Origin: VRUE01 sp963774405 | GTDB lineage: Bacteria > Actinomycetota > Thermoleophilia > Solirubrobacterales > 70-9 | Length of the DNA: 64,000 nt | Assembly: GCA_963774405.1 (NCBI GenBank) | Contig: CAVZEV010000004.1 | Span: 193,112 to 257,111, forward strand | Direction: 5' to 3' | In this document: positions 42,415 to 50,893 of the stretch, one piece after another | Position numbering within the stretch: position 1 is the stretch's first letter | Layout: each line of letters begins with the position of its first letter | Made by a program: the position numbers and the translations under genes | The notes under the pieces: model-generated | What the model saw: only the letters and a program-made list of their open reading frames with translations | Database searches by the model: none | What the model was told of the DNA's origin: nothing

Positions 42415-43816
42415 GGAGAGCGCCGGCGACCTCGCCATCGTCCTGCACTCCCACATGCCCTACGTCGAGGGCTTTGGGGCCTATCCGTTCGGCGAGGAGT
42501 GGCTGTTCGACGCGGTGATCCGCTCCTACCTGCCGGTGCTGGAGGTGGCCGAGCGGCTGACGATGACGATTACCCCCGTGCTCGCCGACCAGCTCGAGGA
42601 CGCCGGCGTCAAGCAGCGCCTGCGCCGCTTTCTGACCGACTGGCGGATCGACGCGGCCGCCGCCGACGTCGACGAGGTCGACGCCGAGTGCCGCGAGGCC
42701 TGCCTCGCTGAGCACGAGCGCTACAGCCGTGCGCTGGAGCTGCTCGACGCAGACGGCGGGGCCCCGCTGCGCTCCTTCCAGCGGGCCGCCGCCGAGGGAC
42801 GCATCGCGCTCGCTGCCTCGGCGGCGACCCACGCCGTGCTGCCGCTTCTCGCCACCCGCCAGGGATTGCGCCTGCAGCTCGAGACCGGCATCCGTTCGCA
42901 CCGCCGCCGCTTCGGCTGGGACGGCGGCTTCTGGCTGCCCGAGTGCGCCTACGCGCCCGGCCTCGAGTGGCGGCTGGCGGAGCAGGGGGTCGAGTGGTTC
43001 TGCGTCGACCAGAGCCGCCACCGGGAGCCGCTCGATGCGCTGGCGCCGGTTGCCACTGAGGCCGGCCCGGTGGCGCTGCCGATCGACTGGGAGGCGATCC
43101 AGTGGCTCTGGTCGCTCGGCGGCTATCCCTCCGACCCGGCCCACGCCCAGTTCGCCGGCGAGTCGCTGCGCGGCGTGCGGATCTGGAAGGTAGGCGGCGG
43201 CGGCTACGACCCGGCGGCCGCCGCGGCGGCGGCGCGCCGTCAGGCCGGCGAGTTCCTCGCCGCGACCGCCGCCCGCCTGCGCGAGTACAGCGCCGGCCGC
43301 GGGCGCCGCGGCCTGCTCGTCTTCGCTATCGACACCGAGTTGCTCGGCCACTGGTGGTCGGAGGGGGCGATCTGGCTGCGCGAGGTGCTCGCCGGGGCCG
43401 AGGCCGCCGGGGTGCGCCTGCTCACCGTGCCCGAGGCCCTGAGCGAGCACGAGCCGGTCGACCGGCCGCTGCACGCCTCGACCTGGGGTGAGGAGAAGGA
43501 CCTGCGCACCTGGGACTCGCCGGCCGTGGCCGACCTCGCCTGGGGCGCCCGGCGGTTGGAGCTGCGCCTGCTGCGGGCGCTCTCGCGCGGGCTGCGCGGC
43601 GACGCGGCCAAGCGCGCCGCGCGCGAGCTGCTCGCCGTCCAATCGAGCGACTGGGCCTTCCTCGACCAGCGCGGCCAGGCCGGCGACTACGCCTACCAGC
43701 GCGCGATTTCCCACTCCGAAGCTGCCCTGGAGGCCATAGACTCTCCGGCCATCGCCGACCCGCGCACGCGCGCACTAGCCCCTGACCTGAGCCTCTCGCC
43801 GCTGCTACAGCCGTGA
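42404..43816 (+). CDS. GH57 family alpha-glucan branching enzyme (Rv3031-like)
   Basis: 470 residues. GH57 opening LAIVLHSHMPYVEGFGAYPF, catalytic nucleophile Glu in GFWLPECAYAPGLEWRLAEQ, general acid Asp in LLVFAIDTELLGHWWSEGAI, and a C-terminal helical domain with LRTWDSPAVADLAWGARRLE and LLAVQSSDWAFLDQRGQAGD. These are the features of GH57 1,4-alpha-glucan 6-branching enzymes. It overlaps the methyltransferase by 11 bp and the GT4 gene by 4 bp (GTGA), so the three are one operon. Confidence 0.9.
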   Translation: MAPEESAGDLAIVLHSHMPYVEGFGAYPFGEEWLFDAVIRSYLPVLEVAERLTMTITPVLADQLEDAGVKQRLRRFLTDWRIDAAAADVDEVDAECREACLAEHERYSRALELLDADGGAPLRSFQRAAAEGRIALAASAATHAVLPLLATRQGLRLQLETGIRSHRRRFGWDGGFWLPECAYAPGLEWRLAEQGVEWFCVDQSRHREPLDALAPVATEAGPVALPIDWEAIQWLWSLGGYPSDPAHAQFAGESLRGVRIWKVGGGGYDPAAAAAAARRQAGEFLAATAARLREYSAGRGRRGLLVFAIDTELLGHWWSEGAIWLREVLAGAEAAGVRLLTVPEALSEHEPVDRPLHASTWGEEKDLRTWDSPAVADLAWGARRLELRLLRALSRGLRGDAAKRAARELLAVQSSDWAFLDQRGQAGDYAYQRAISHSEAALEAIDSPAIADPRTRALAPDLSLSPLLQP

Positions 43817-45009
43817 CCCGAGTACTCATCCTCTCCTGGGAGTACCCGCCGCTGATCGAGGGCGGCCTCGCCCGCCACGTGCGCAAGCTCTCCGAGGCGC
43901 TGGTCGACCGCGACGTCGAGGTCCACGTGCTGACCCGCGGTGGTGAGGAGTCGCCGGCGGAGGAGCGGCGCGGGGGAGTGACGATCCACCGCATCCGCGA
44001 GCCCAAGCGCCCGACCGACCTCGGCGAGTTCGTCGCCTGGGTCGAGCGGATGAACTCCGACATGCTTGCCGCCGGGGTCGAGCTCGGCGATCGCTACAGC
44101 TTCGACCTGGTTCACGGGCACGACTGGCTGGTCGCCAACGCCTGCGACCACCTGGCCAAACGCTTCGAGGCGCCGCTGGTGACGACGATCCACGCCACCG
44201 AGCACGGTCGGCACCAGGGCTGGGTTGACAAGCACCCCCAGACCTACATCCACGGGGTCGAGCGCTGGATCACCAACCGCTCCGACCGGGTGATCGCCTG
44301 CTCGCACTACATGCGCGAGCAGATCGCCGACATCTTCGGCGTCGAGGAGGGGCGGGTCTCGGTGATTCCCAACGGGATCGACCCCGACGACCTGCAGCCG
44401 CAGGACCCTGACGAGCTGACCCGCCTGCGCTCCGAGTTCGCCGCCCCCGAGGAGAAGCTGGTCCTGCTGATCGGCCGCCTCGTCTACGAGAAGGGCTTCC
44501 AGCTCGCGTTGGAGGCGATGCCGCGCCTGATCGAGGAGGTGCCCGGCACCCGCTTCCTGATCGCCGGGTCCGGCACCCACGAGGCCGAGCTGCACAAGCA
44601 GGCCGAGGAGCTGGGCCTGATGGAGCACGGCACCTTCCTCGGCTGGATCGGCGACGACGTCCTGCACTCGCTCTACCGGATCGCCGACCTCACCGTGGTC
44701 CCCTCGATCTATGAGCCCTTCGGCCTGGTCGCGCTGGAGGCGATGGCCTCGGGCTGTCCCTGCATCGTCGCCGACACCGGTGGCCTGCGCGAGGTCGTCC
44801 CGCACGAGGAGGCCGGCCTGCGCTTCCGCGCCCACGACCCCGAAGCACTGGCCGAGATGGCGATCCGCGTGCTCTCCGACGACGAGCTGGGACGCAACCT
44901 CGTCGCCGAAGCCTACGAGCACCTGCGCCGCTTCGACTGGGGCGACGTCGCCGAGCAGACGGCCGCCGTCTACGCCGGCCTTCTCGGCGCCCAGCTCGAC
45001 CGCGCCTGA
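43813..45009 (+). CDS. GT4 family alpha-glucosyltransferase (Rv3032-like)
   Basis: 398 residues. N-terminal Rossmann half with VLILSWEYPPLIEGGLARHV and FDLVHGHDWLVANACDHLAK, C-terminal half with SVIPNGIDPDDLQPQDPDEL, VLLIGRLVYEKGFQLALEAM, FLIAGSGTHEAELHKQAEEL and the donor-binding VPSIYEPFGLVALEAMASGC (E-X7-E). Glycogen synthase-type GT4 that should extend an alpha-1,4-glucan from UDP- or ADP-glucose. GTG start coupled to the GH57 stop. It converges with an XRE regulator gene 1 bp beyond its stop. Confidence 0.92.
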   Translation: MTRVLILSWEYPPLIEGGLARHVRKLSEALVDRDVEVHVLTRGGEESPAEERRGGVTIHRIREPKRPTDLGEFVAWVERMNSDMLAAGVELGDRYSFDLVHGHDWLVANACDHLAKRFEAPLVTTIHATEHGRHQGWVDKHPQTYIHGVERWITNRSDRVIACSHYMREQIADIFGVEEGRVSVIPNGIDPDDLQPQDPDELTRLRSEFAAPEEKLVLLIGRLVYEKGFQLALEAMPRLIEEVPGTRFLIAGSGTHEAELHKQAEELGLMEHGTFLGWIGDDVLHSLYRIADLTVVPSIYEPFGLVALEAMASGCPCIVADTGGLREVVPHEEAGLRFRAHDPEALAEMAIRVLSDDELGRNLVAEAYEHLRRFDWGDVAEQTAAVYAGLLGAQLDRA

Positions 45010-45010
45010 T

Positions 45011-45298
45011 TCAGCTCAGCTCGGCCTCGGCCTTCGCCGCCGGCGTGAACTGGCCGGTCGTGGTGCTGCCGGGGCTCCAGCTAATCCCCTCGATCAGGGC
45101 GCTCGGGGGCACGCTGAGGGCGCCGGCGAGCTTGACCAGGGTGTCGATGCGGGCGACGCGCAACCCCCGCTCCAGCTGACTGATCTCGGTGCGGTGCAGG
45201 GAGGCGCGGATGCCCAGCTCCTCCTGCGACATGTCGGCGCGCTGTCGGCAGCGGCTCAGGTTCTCCCCGAAGAGGGCAGCGATGTCCATGGGCGGCAT
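45011..45298 (-). CDS. XRE-family helix-turn-helix regulator
   Basis: About 95 residues. MDIAALFGENLSRCRQRADM, SQEELGIRASLHRTEISQLE, RGLRVARIDTLVKLAGALSV is a full Cro/CI-type HTH. Start at ATG 45298 (after GCGAGA) or 45289; the longer frame to 45385 lacks a start signal. A short tail (TTTGQFTPAAKAEAELS) follows. Target unknown. Confidence 0.85.
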   Translation of the reverse strand: MPPMDIAALFGENLSRCRQRADMSQEELGIRASLHRTEISQLERGLRVARIDTLVKLAGALSVPPSALIEGISWSPGSTTTGQFTPAAKAEAELS

Positions 45299-45460
45299 TG
45301 TTCTCGCTGGCGGATGGATAGTCCACATCTCCAGCGCGGAAGCACCGCCACAGTAGAACGACCGCGCAACGACAGAGTGCGGCAACTTACCAGATGACAG
45401 ACAAAACCCCTCGGCCGCGAAGGCACCGCGAGCTTCGGGGAGCGGAGGGTTCGAGTCGGC

Positions 45461-46117
45461 TCAGCTCGGCGGCTGCAGCGTCGTCCGGGCGCCCGGGTCC
45501 GGCTCGACCGGATCGGGCCAGCGCAGCTGCTCGGGCGCCTCGCGCATACGGATGATGCGGGCGGGGATGCCGGCGACGACGGCGTTGGCGGGGACGTCCT
45601 TGGTCACCACCGAGTTGGTGCCGACGATCGAGTTGTCGCCGACGCTGACCCCGCGCAGGACGCAGGCGCCGTAGCCGATCCAGACGTTGGAGCCGACGAT
45701 GACGTCGCGCTTGTAGATGCCCTGCAGGCGGATCGGCCGCTCGACCTCGACCACGCCGTGATCGAAGTCGATGAACATCGCCCGGTCGGCGATCACGCAC
45801 TGCGCGCCGATTCGCACGTGCTGGTAGGCGGAGATCGTGCACTCCTGGCCCATCACGGTCTTCTCGCCGATCTCGACCCGGCCCTCGTGGCAGCGGATCT
45901 TGGTCTTGTCGCCGATCCAGACGAAGCGGCCGAAGTCGACCCGTCCCCTGGCGGCGATCTCCAGTTCGAGCCCGCGGCCGAAGAAGAGGAGCCCGTCGGT
46001 GCGCCAGCGCCGCCCCGCCGCGGTGAAGAAGCGCCGGCGCAGGTAGCGGCCGAGCAGCAGCCCGTACCTGCGGTTCAGCATCCCGTTGCGGGCGAGGAAG
46101 CGGATCGTTCGAATCAC
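45461..46117 (-). CDS. Hexapeptide-repeat acyltransferase (Rv3034c-like)
   Basis: About 218 residues, probably from GTG 46117, since the longer frame would run into the meaB start. Left-handed beta-helix repeats: FVWIGDKTKIRCHEGRVEIG, EKTVMGQECTISAYQHVRIG, AQCVIADRAMFIDFDHG, then the acetyltransferase signature VIVGSNVWIGYGACVLRGVS and VGDNSIVGTNSVVTKDVPAN. Resembles sugar O-acetyltransferases. In mycobacteria a hexapeptide transferase (Rv3034c) accompanies Rv3030-Rv3032, so it may acylate the same polysaccharide. Confidence 0.83.
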   Translation of the reverse strand: MIRTIRFLARNGMLNRRYGLLLGRYLRRRFFTAAGRRWRTDGLLFFGRGLELEIAARGRVDFGRFVWIGDKTKIRCHEGRVEIGEKTVMGQECTISAYQHVRIGAQCVIADRAMFIDFDHGVVEVERPIRLQGIYKRDVIVGSNVWIGYGACVLRGVSVGDNSIVGTNSVVTKDVPANAVVAGIPARIIRMREAPEQLRWPDPVEPDPGARTTLQPPS

Positions 46118-46146
46118 GGCGGCGGGAACTCTAGACTCACCGATCC

Positions 46147-47109
46147 GTGACCGACGTCGCCAAGACCGCACCGCTCGCCGAGCGCCTCGTCGCCGGCGAC
46201 AAGCGCGCCCTGGCGCGGGCGATCACGCTGATCGAGTCCGACGACCCGGCCGGCTGGGAGCTCGTGCGCGAGGTCTACCCGCGCACCGGCAAGGCCCGCA
46301 TCGTCGGCTTCACCGGCCCGCCCGGCGTCGGCAAGAGCACTCTGATCGGGGCGCTGACCGCGGAGCTGCGCAAGTCCGAGCGCCAGGTCGCCGTGCTCTC
46401 GATCGATCCCTCCAGCCCCTTCACCCAAGGCGCCCTGCTCGGCGACCGCATCCGCCTCTCCGACCACTTCCTCGACCCCGGGGTCTTCATCCGCTCGATG
46501 GCCTCGCGCGGCGCTCTCGGCGGCCTCTCCGAGGCGGCGCTGCAGGTGGCGCTGGCGATGGACGCGGCGGGCAAGGACGACGTGCTGATCGAGACGGTCG
46601 GCGTCGGCCAGGCCGAGATCGACATCGTCGACCACGCCGACACGATCGTGCTGGCGCTGATGCCGGGCTCGGGCGACTCGATCCAGGCGCTGAAGGCCGG
46701 GGTGATGGAGATCCCCGACGTGATCGTCGTCAACAAGGCCGACCACCCGATGACCGACACGATGGTGCGTGAGGTGCGCGGCGTGCTGGCGCTCTCCCAC
46801 GACCCCGAAGGCTGGAACGTGCCGATCCTGCGCACCGAGGCGGCGCGTGGGGAGGGCGTGGCCGAGCTGGCCGAGGCGATCGACGAACACCGCGCCCACA
46901 TCGAGGCCGCCGGAACGTTGGAGCAGCGCCGCGCCCGCAACCTGCGCAGCGAGGTGCTCGGCATCGCCACCTCGCGGATGCGCCGCCGCATGGAGACGAC
47001 AGCCGCTGAAGATCCCCAGACGGCGGAGCTGCTCGAGCGAGTCGTCCGCCGCGAGCTCGATCCCGCCAGCGCCGCCGCCGAGCTCTTGGAGCGGCAGACC
47101 GATGAGTGA
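46147..47109 (+). CDS. meaB: MeaB/ArgK-family GTPase chaperone of B12-dependent acyl-CoA mutase
   Basis: 320 residues from GTG 46147. G1 IVGFTGPPGVGKSTLIGALT, VAVLSIDPSSPFTQGALLGD, RSMASRGALGGLSEAALQVA, G3-like ETVGVGQAEIDIVDHADTIV, base-binding VNKADHPMTD. MeaB loads and protects the cobalamin cofactor of methylmalonyl-CoA mutase and relatives; the mutase large subunit lies 9 kb downstream and the small subunit 16 kb downstream. Divergent from the acyltransferase gene; 8-bp overlap with the PRC-barrel gene. Confidence 0.93.
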   Translation: MTDVAKTAPLAERLVAGDKRALARAITLIESDDPAGWELVREVYPRTGKARIVGFTGPPGVGKSTLIGALTAELRKSERQVAVLSIDPSSPFTQGALLGDRIRLSDHFLDPGVFIRSMASRGALGGLSEAALQVALAMDAAGKDDVLIETVGVGQAEIDIVDHADTIVLALMPGSGDSIQALKAGVMEIPDVIVVNKADHPMTDTMVREVRGVLALSHDPEGWNVPILRTEAARGEGVAELAEAIDEHRAHIEAAGTLEQRRARNLRSEVLGIATSRMRRRMETTAAEDPQTAELLERVVRRELDPASAAAELLERQTDE

Positions 47110-47500
47110 GGAGCTCGCCGCGCCGCCCTCCCTGGAGGAGGCGCGGACCTGGATCGGCTCTGACGTCGACGACCTCGACGGCACCGGCGCCGGCCAGGCC
47201 CACGGCCTCTTCGTCGACGCCGAGAGCGGCGCCCCCACCTGGCTGATCGTCAAGCAGGGCCGAGTCAAACCAACCCTGGTCGCCGCCCCCCTCCGCGATT
47301 GCGCGGCAGCCGCCGGCCGAGTCTGGATCGCCCAAGACCGCGACAAGCTCCGCCGCGCCCCCGTAGTGGACCCAACCCGCCCCCTCCTCCGCGAGCACGA
47401 GCTAACAATCAGCGCCCACTACGGCGCCGGCGACCAGTCGGCCGCGCCGCCGAGGTGGTCGGCGCGCCCCGAGAACGCAGTTACCTCGCAGCCCGGCTAG
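47102..47500 (+). CDS. PRC-barrel-like small protein
   Basis: 132 residues overlapping the meaB stop. LEEARTWIGSDVDDLDGTGA followed by GQAHGLFVDAESGAPTWLIV and VAAPLRDCAAAAGRVWIAQD resembles a PRC-barrel, a small beta-barrel found in RNA-processing and photosynthetic proteins, here with a disordered tail (YGAGDQSAAPPRWSARPE). Function unknown; position suggests co-expression with meaB. Overlaps the convergent acyl-CoA dehydrogenase gene by 4 bp. Confidence 0.65.
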   Translation: MSEELAAPPSLEEARTWIGSDVDDLDGTGAGQAHGLFVDAESGAPTWLIVKQGRVKPTLVAAPLRDCAAAAGRVWIAQDRDKLRRAPVVDPTRPLLREHELTISAHYGAGDQSAAPPRWSARPENAVTSQPG

Positions 47501-48642
47501 CAGCCGAGCTGCCGCGCGATCACCATCTGCTGCACCTCGTCGGTGCCCTCGCCAATCGTGAGAATCTTGGCGTCCCGGTAAAAGCGGCAGACCGGGTACT
47601 CCTCGATGAAGCCGTAGCCGCCGTGGATCTGCACCGCCTCCTCGGTCGCCCGCACGGCGAGGCGGCCGGTGATCAGCTTTGCCTGGGCGGCGGTGAGGGT
47701 GAACGACTTGCCCGCGTCCTTCTCGAGGGCGGCGCGCCAGGTGAGCAGCCGCGCCGCCTCGATCTGGGCCGAGAGATCGGCGATCTTGGCCTGGATCGAC
47801 TGGAACTTCGAGATCGCCTGACCGAAGGCCTGGCGCTCCTTGGCGTAGGCGATCGCCTCGTCGAGCGCGCCCTGGGCGAGTCCCACCCCCATCGCCGCAA
47901 CGCCGATCCGGCCGCCGTCGAGGATGTGGAGGAAGTTCTTGAAGCCCTCGCCGCGGCGCCCGAGCAGATTGCCCTCGGGCACTCGGCAGTCCTCGAAGCT
48001 GAGCGGCCGGGTATCGGAGGCGTTCCAGCCCATCTTGCGGTAGGGCTCACCCGCCTCGTAGCCGGGCGTGCCGTTGGGCACGATCAGATTGGAGATCTCC
48101 TTGCGCCCGCCGGCCTCGCCGGTGACGGCGGTGATCGAGACGCAGCCGGAGATCTCGGTTCCCGAGTTGGTGATGAACTGCTTGGCCCCGTTGACGACCC
48201 ACTCGCCGTCCTCGAGCTTGGCCGTCGTCCGCACGTTCCCCGCATCGGACCCCGCCTCCGGCTCGGTCAGCCCAAACGAGGCAAGCCGTTCCCCGCTACA
48301 GAGCTGCGGCAGCCATTCATCCTTCTGCGCGTCGCTCCCCCAGAGCCAGATCGGCATCGTCCCCAACGAGGTGTGCGCCGCCATCGTGATGCAGACCGAA
48401 GAGTCGATCCGAGCCAGCTCTTCCACCGCCAGCACGTAGCTCAGCGTGTTCGCCCCGCCCCCGCCGTACTCCTGCGGAAACGGAATCCCCATCAGTCCCA
48501 AGCCGCCGAGCTTCCCGACGATCTCGTAAGGAAAGCTCTTCGTCCTATCCAACTCCTCGGCTACGGGCTTGACCTCCTGAAGGGCAAAGTCCCGAACCGT
48601 GTCCCGCAACAGCTTCTGCTCGTCGCTGAGCTCGAAATTCAC
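47497..48642 (-). CDS. Acyl-CoA dehydrogenase
   Basis: 381 residues, full length. NFELSDEQKLLRDTVRDFAL, GIPFPQEYGGGGANTLSYVL, CVSITAVTGE..., FGLTEPEAGSDAGNVRTTAK (substrate and FAD contacts), FGQAISKFQSIQAKIADLSA and the catalytic Glu region VQIHGGYGFIEEYPVCRFYR. FAD enzyme that introduces a double bond in acyl-CoA and passes electrons to ETF (etfB begins at 63783). Short/branched-chain substrate is likely from overall type but not proven. 21 bp downstream of the aldehyde dehydrogenase gene, same strand... the two may share a transcript. Confidence 0.92.
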   Translation of the reverse strand: MNFELSDEQKLLRDTVRDFALQEVKPVAEELDRTKSFPYEIVGKLGGLGLMGIPFPQEYGGGGANTLSYVLAVEELARIDSSVCITMAAHTSLGTMPIWLWGSDAQKDEWLPQLCSGERLASFGLTEPEAGSDAGNVRTTAKLEDGEWVVNGAKQFITNSGTEISGCVSITAVTGEAGGRKEISNLIVPNGTPGYEAGEPYRKMGWNASDTRPLSFEDCRVPEGNLLGRRGEGFKNFLHILDGGRIGVAAMGVGLAQGALDEAIAYAKERQAFGQAISKFQSIQAKIADLSAQIEAARLLTWRAALEKDAGKSFTLTAAQAKLITGRLAVRATEEAVQIHGGYGFIEEYPVCRFYRDAKILTIGEGTDEVQQMVIARQLGC

Positions 48643-48663
48643 GCCGGGCAGCCTATGCGAGCG

Positions 48664-50100
48664 CTAGAGCTGAAGGCTCTTGACCTGCAAGAGCTCCTCA
48701 ATCGCGTAGCGCCCGTTCTCACGCCCATGCCCCGACTGCTTGTACCCCCCAAACGGCGCCAGCGGATTGAAGGCACCACCGTTGATCTCGATCTGACCGG
48801 TCCTGATCCGCTTCGCAACACCGATCGCGCGGTCCTGGTCCGCCGACCAAACCCCGCCCGCGAGCCCGTAGGCGGTGTCGTTGGCGATCCGCACCGCGTC
48901 GTCCTCGCCGTCGTAAGGCTGGATCGCCAGCACCGGGCCGAAGATCTCCTCCTGGGCGATCGTCATCTCCGGCGTCACCTCGGAGAAGACCGTGGGGCGG
49001 ACGAAGAAGCCCTTGTCGAGGCCCTCGGGCGCCGCCGTGCCGCCGGTGAGCAGCTTCGCTCCCTCTGCCTCGCCCTTCTCGATGTAGCCGCGCACCCGCT
49101 CGCGCTGGGTCTCGGAGACGAGCGGTCCCAGCCGGGTCGACTGCTCGAAGGGGTCGCCCGGCGTGAAGCTCTCGGCCGCCTGGGCGGCGATCTGCTCGGC
49201 CTCGGCGAGCTTCTCGCGCGGTACCAGCATCCGGGTCAGGGCGCTGCAGGTCTGGCCCGAGTTGAGGTAGCACTTGCCGACGCCGTCGGGCACGGCCTTG
49301 CTCAGGTCGGCGTCGTCGAGGATCACGTTCGGCGACTTGCCGCCGAGCTCCATCGCGACCGGCTTCACCGTCGCCGAGGCGAGCTCGGAGACGCGGCGCC
49401 CGGCCCGGGTCGAGCCGGTGAAGGAGACCATGTCGACGCCGGGATGGCCGGCGATCGCCTCGCCGACGACCGGCCCGGTGCCGGTAACCAGGTTGAAGGC
49501 GCCGGCGGGGAGGCCGGCGGCCTCGATCACCTCGGCGAGGATGAAGGCGTTGAGCGGCACGATCTCGCTCGGCTTCAGCACCACCGTGCAGCCGGCGGCG
49601 AGGGCGGGGGCGACCTTGCAGGCGATCTGGTTGAGCGGGTAGTTCCAGGGCGTGATCGCGCCGAGCACGCCGACCGGCTCGCGCAGCACCCGCGAGTTGC
49701 CGATCTCCTCCTCCCAGCGCACTTCCTCCAGCAGCTTCGGCATCGCCCCGAACTGGGCGATCGGCAGCCCGGCCTGGATCATCTTGCTCAGCGTCAGCGG
49801 CATGCCGAGCTCCTGGGAGATCGTCGCCGCGATCTCGTCGGCCCGCTCGGCCAGCCCGGCGGAGATCGCGCTCATGAAGCCGGCGCGCTCCTCGCGCGGG
49901 GTCTGCGACCAGGGCTCGAAGGCGTCGCGCGCGGCCGCGACCGCGCGGTCGGCATCTGCCGCGGTGCAGGCCGGGATCGAACCCATCGTCTCCTCGCTGG
50001 TCGAGTTGACGACCTCGAGCGTCCCGCTCGCCTCCGGCTCGACCCACTCGCCGCCGATGAAGACCTGTTCCTTCGCCTGAACCTCAGCCGCCGTCGCCAT
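48664..50100 (-). CDS. Aldehyde dehydrogenase family protein
   Basis: 478 residues from ATG 50100, preceded by GAGGAGG. VFIGGEWVEPEASGTLEVVN, GAITPWNYPLNQIACKVAPA (NAD site), VLKPSEIVPLNAFILAEVIE, FTGSTRAGRRVSELASATVK, catalytic Glu in VAMELGGKSPNVILDDADLS, catalytic Cys in YLNSGQTCSALTRMLVP, and EEIFGPVLAIQPYDGEDDAV. Oxidises an aldehyde to acid with NAD(P). Its start overlaps the stop of the HxlR gene, whose product probably controls it; HxlR proteins often respond to aldehydes. Confidence 0.93.
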   Translation of the reverse strand: MATAAEVQAKEQVFIGGEWVEPEASGTLEVVNSTSEETMGSIPACTAADADRAVAAARDAFEPWSQTPREERAGFMSAISAGLAERADEIAATISQELGMPLTLSKMIQAGLPIAQFGAMPKLLEEVRWEEEIGNSRVLREPVGVLGAITPWNYPLNQIACKVAPALAAGCTVVLKPSEIVPLNAFILAEVIEAAGLPAGAFNLVTGTGPVVGEAIAGHPGVDMVSFTGSTRAGRRVSELASATVKPVAMELGGKSPNVILDDADLSKAVPDGVGKCYLNSGQTCSALTRMLVPREKLAEAEQIAAQAAESFTPGDPFEQSTRLGPLVSETQRERVRGYIEKGEAEGAKLLTGGTAAPEGLDKGFFVRPTVFSEVTPEMTIAQEEIFGPVLAIQPYDGEDDAVRIANDTAYGLAGGVWSADQDRAIGVAKRIRTGQIEINGGAFNPLAPFGGYKQSGHGRENGRYAIEELLQVKSLQL

Positions 50101-50597
50101 TACGCCCTCCTCGCTAGTTCCAGTGGCTCCATCATGCCGGGTCCGGGAATAGCCCGGGCGTCGCGGGCGTGCAGGACCTTGCCGCAGCTCTCGCAGATGC
50201 CGCGGTCGCTGACCGCGCCGCCGCACTCCTTGTGGACGATCAGCATCGGCGGGCCGTCGGGACCGGGGGAGTGGCGATCGCCCCAACTGAGCAGGGCGAT
50301 CAGGGCCGGCCAGAGGTCGAGGCCCTTCTCGGTGAGGAAGTACTCGTAGCGCTCGGGGTTAGACTGGTAGGCGCGGCGCTTGAGGATGTCCTCCTCGACC
50401 AACCGCTGCAGGCGGGCCGAGAGCACGTTGCGGGCCACTCCCAGGCCCTTCTGCAGCTGGTCGAAGCGCCGCCGGCCGTTCATCACGTCGCGCACGATCA
50501 ACAGCGACCAGCGCTCGCCGACGATCTCCAGCGAGCGCGCGATCGAGCAGACCTGCCCCGGATAGTCGCTGCGCAGCACAAAGTGATCTTGGCACAC
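50100..50597 (-). CDS. HxlR-family regulator with C-terminal zinc-ribbon-like tail
   Basis: 165 residues from a GTG. CSIARSLEIVGERWSLLIVR, DVMNGRRRFDQLQKGLGVAR, NVLSARLQRLVEEDILKRRA and YFLTEKGLDLWPALIALLSW form the winged helix; the tail HKECGGAVSDRGICESCGKV has two CXXC-like cysteine pairs. TAATG overlap with the aldehyde dehydrogenase gene. Two identical 20-bp palindromic elements sit just upstream, a likely autoregulatory operator pair. Confidence 0.9.
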   Translation of the reverse strand: MCQDHFVLRSDYPGQVCSIARSLEIVGERWSLLIVRDVMNGRRRFDQLQKGLGVARNVLSARLQRLVEEDILKRRAYQSNPERYEYFLTEKGLDLWPALIALLSWGDRHSPGPDGPPMLIVHKECGGAVSDRGICESCGKVLHARDARAIPGPGMMEPLELARRA

Positions 50598-50598
50598 A

Positions 50599-50662
50599 GA
50601 GTTGCATCAAGCAACCCACTTGGGCTAGGGTCCGTACCAAGCGAGTTGCATCAAGCAACCCA
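50599..50662. promoter_or_regulatory. Two identical operator-like elements upstream of hxlR
   Basis: GAGTTGCATCAAGCAACCCA occurs at 50599-50618 and again at 50643-50662 (44-bp repeat distance, about four helical turns). Each has GTTGC/GCAAC arms around ATCAA. They lie between the divergent HxlR-aldehyde dehydrogenase and small ORF-thioesterase units, so both may be controlled. Confidence 0.65.
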
Positions 50663-50666
50663 TCTC

Positions 50667-50716
50667 GCTGACTTCCTGGTTTTGGGTGCATACGGATTCA
50701 AAGCCAGGAAGTCAGC
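50667..50716 (+). repeat. 13-bp perfect inverted repeat before the small ORF
   Basis: GCTGACTTCCTGG and its exact mirror CCAGGAAGTCAGC enclose a 24-base loop. It lies in the predicted leader of the 53-residue ORF and could form a stable hairpin 15 bases before its start codon. Confidence 0.55.
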
Positions 50717-50731
50717 AGAGGGGGAACGGAG

Positions 50732-50893
50732 ATGGAGATGAGGTTGATCCCGAAGCACAGGCATAACCACCGTTCGAAGGCCCCACGGATCTCGATCACT
50801 CAGGCTGAGATCACGGCGGATCTGGTCTACCCGGCGACGCCGCGCTCCCTGCATGAGCGCGGCCACGGCACCGTGCGCAGGGCGGGCCGTTGA
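50732..50893 (+). CDS. Small basic ORF, 53 residues, coupled to thioesterase
   Basis: ATG 50732 follows GGGGGAACGGAG. The product MEMRLIPKHRHNHRSKAPRI ... ERGHGTVRRAGR is very basic with many Arg and His. Its stop TGA overlaps the TTG start of the thioesterase gene (TTGA), the sort of overlap seen in translationally coupled pairs. No family recognised. Could be a leader peptide instead of a functional protein. Confidence 0.45.
   Translation: MEMRLIPKHRHNHRSKAPRISITQAEITADLVYPATPRSLHERGHGTVRRAGR

Noticed and set aside
45420..45475. GGGTTCGAGTC resembled the T-loop of a tRNA
   Set aside because: No acceptor stem, D-arm or anticodon arm can be drawn around it; it lies at the end of the acyltransferase gene.
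47299..50349. A 1016-codon plus-strand open frame across the acyl-CoA and aldehyde dehydrogenase genes
   Set aside because: It is the antisense shadow of two well-conserved minus-strand enzymes in GC-rich DNA; its Arg/Leu/Gly-rich product has no recognisable domain.
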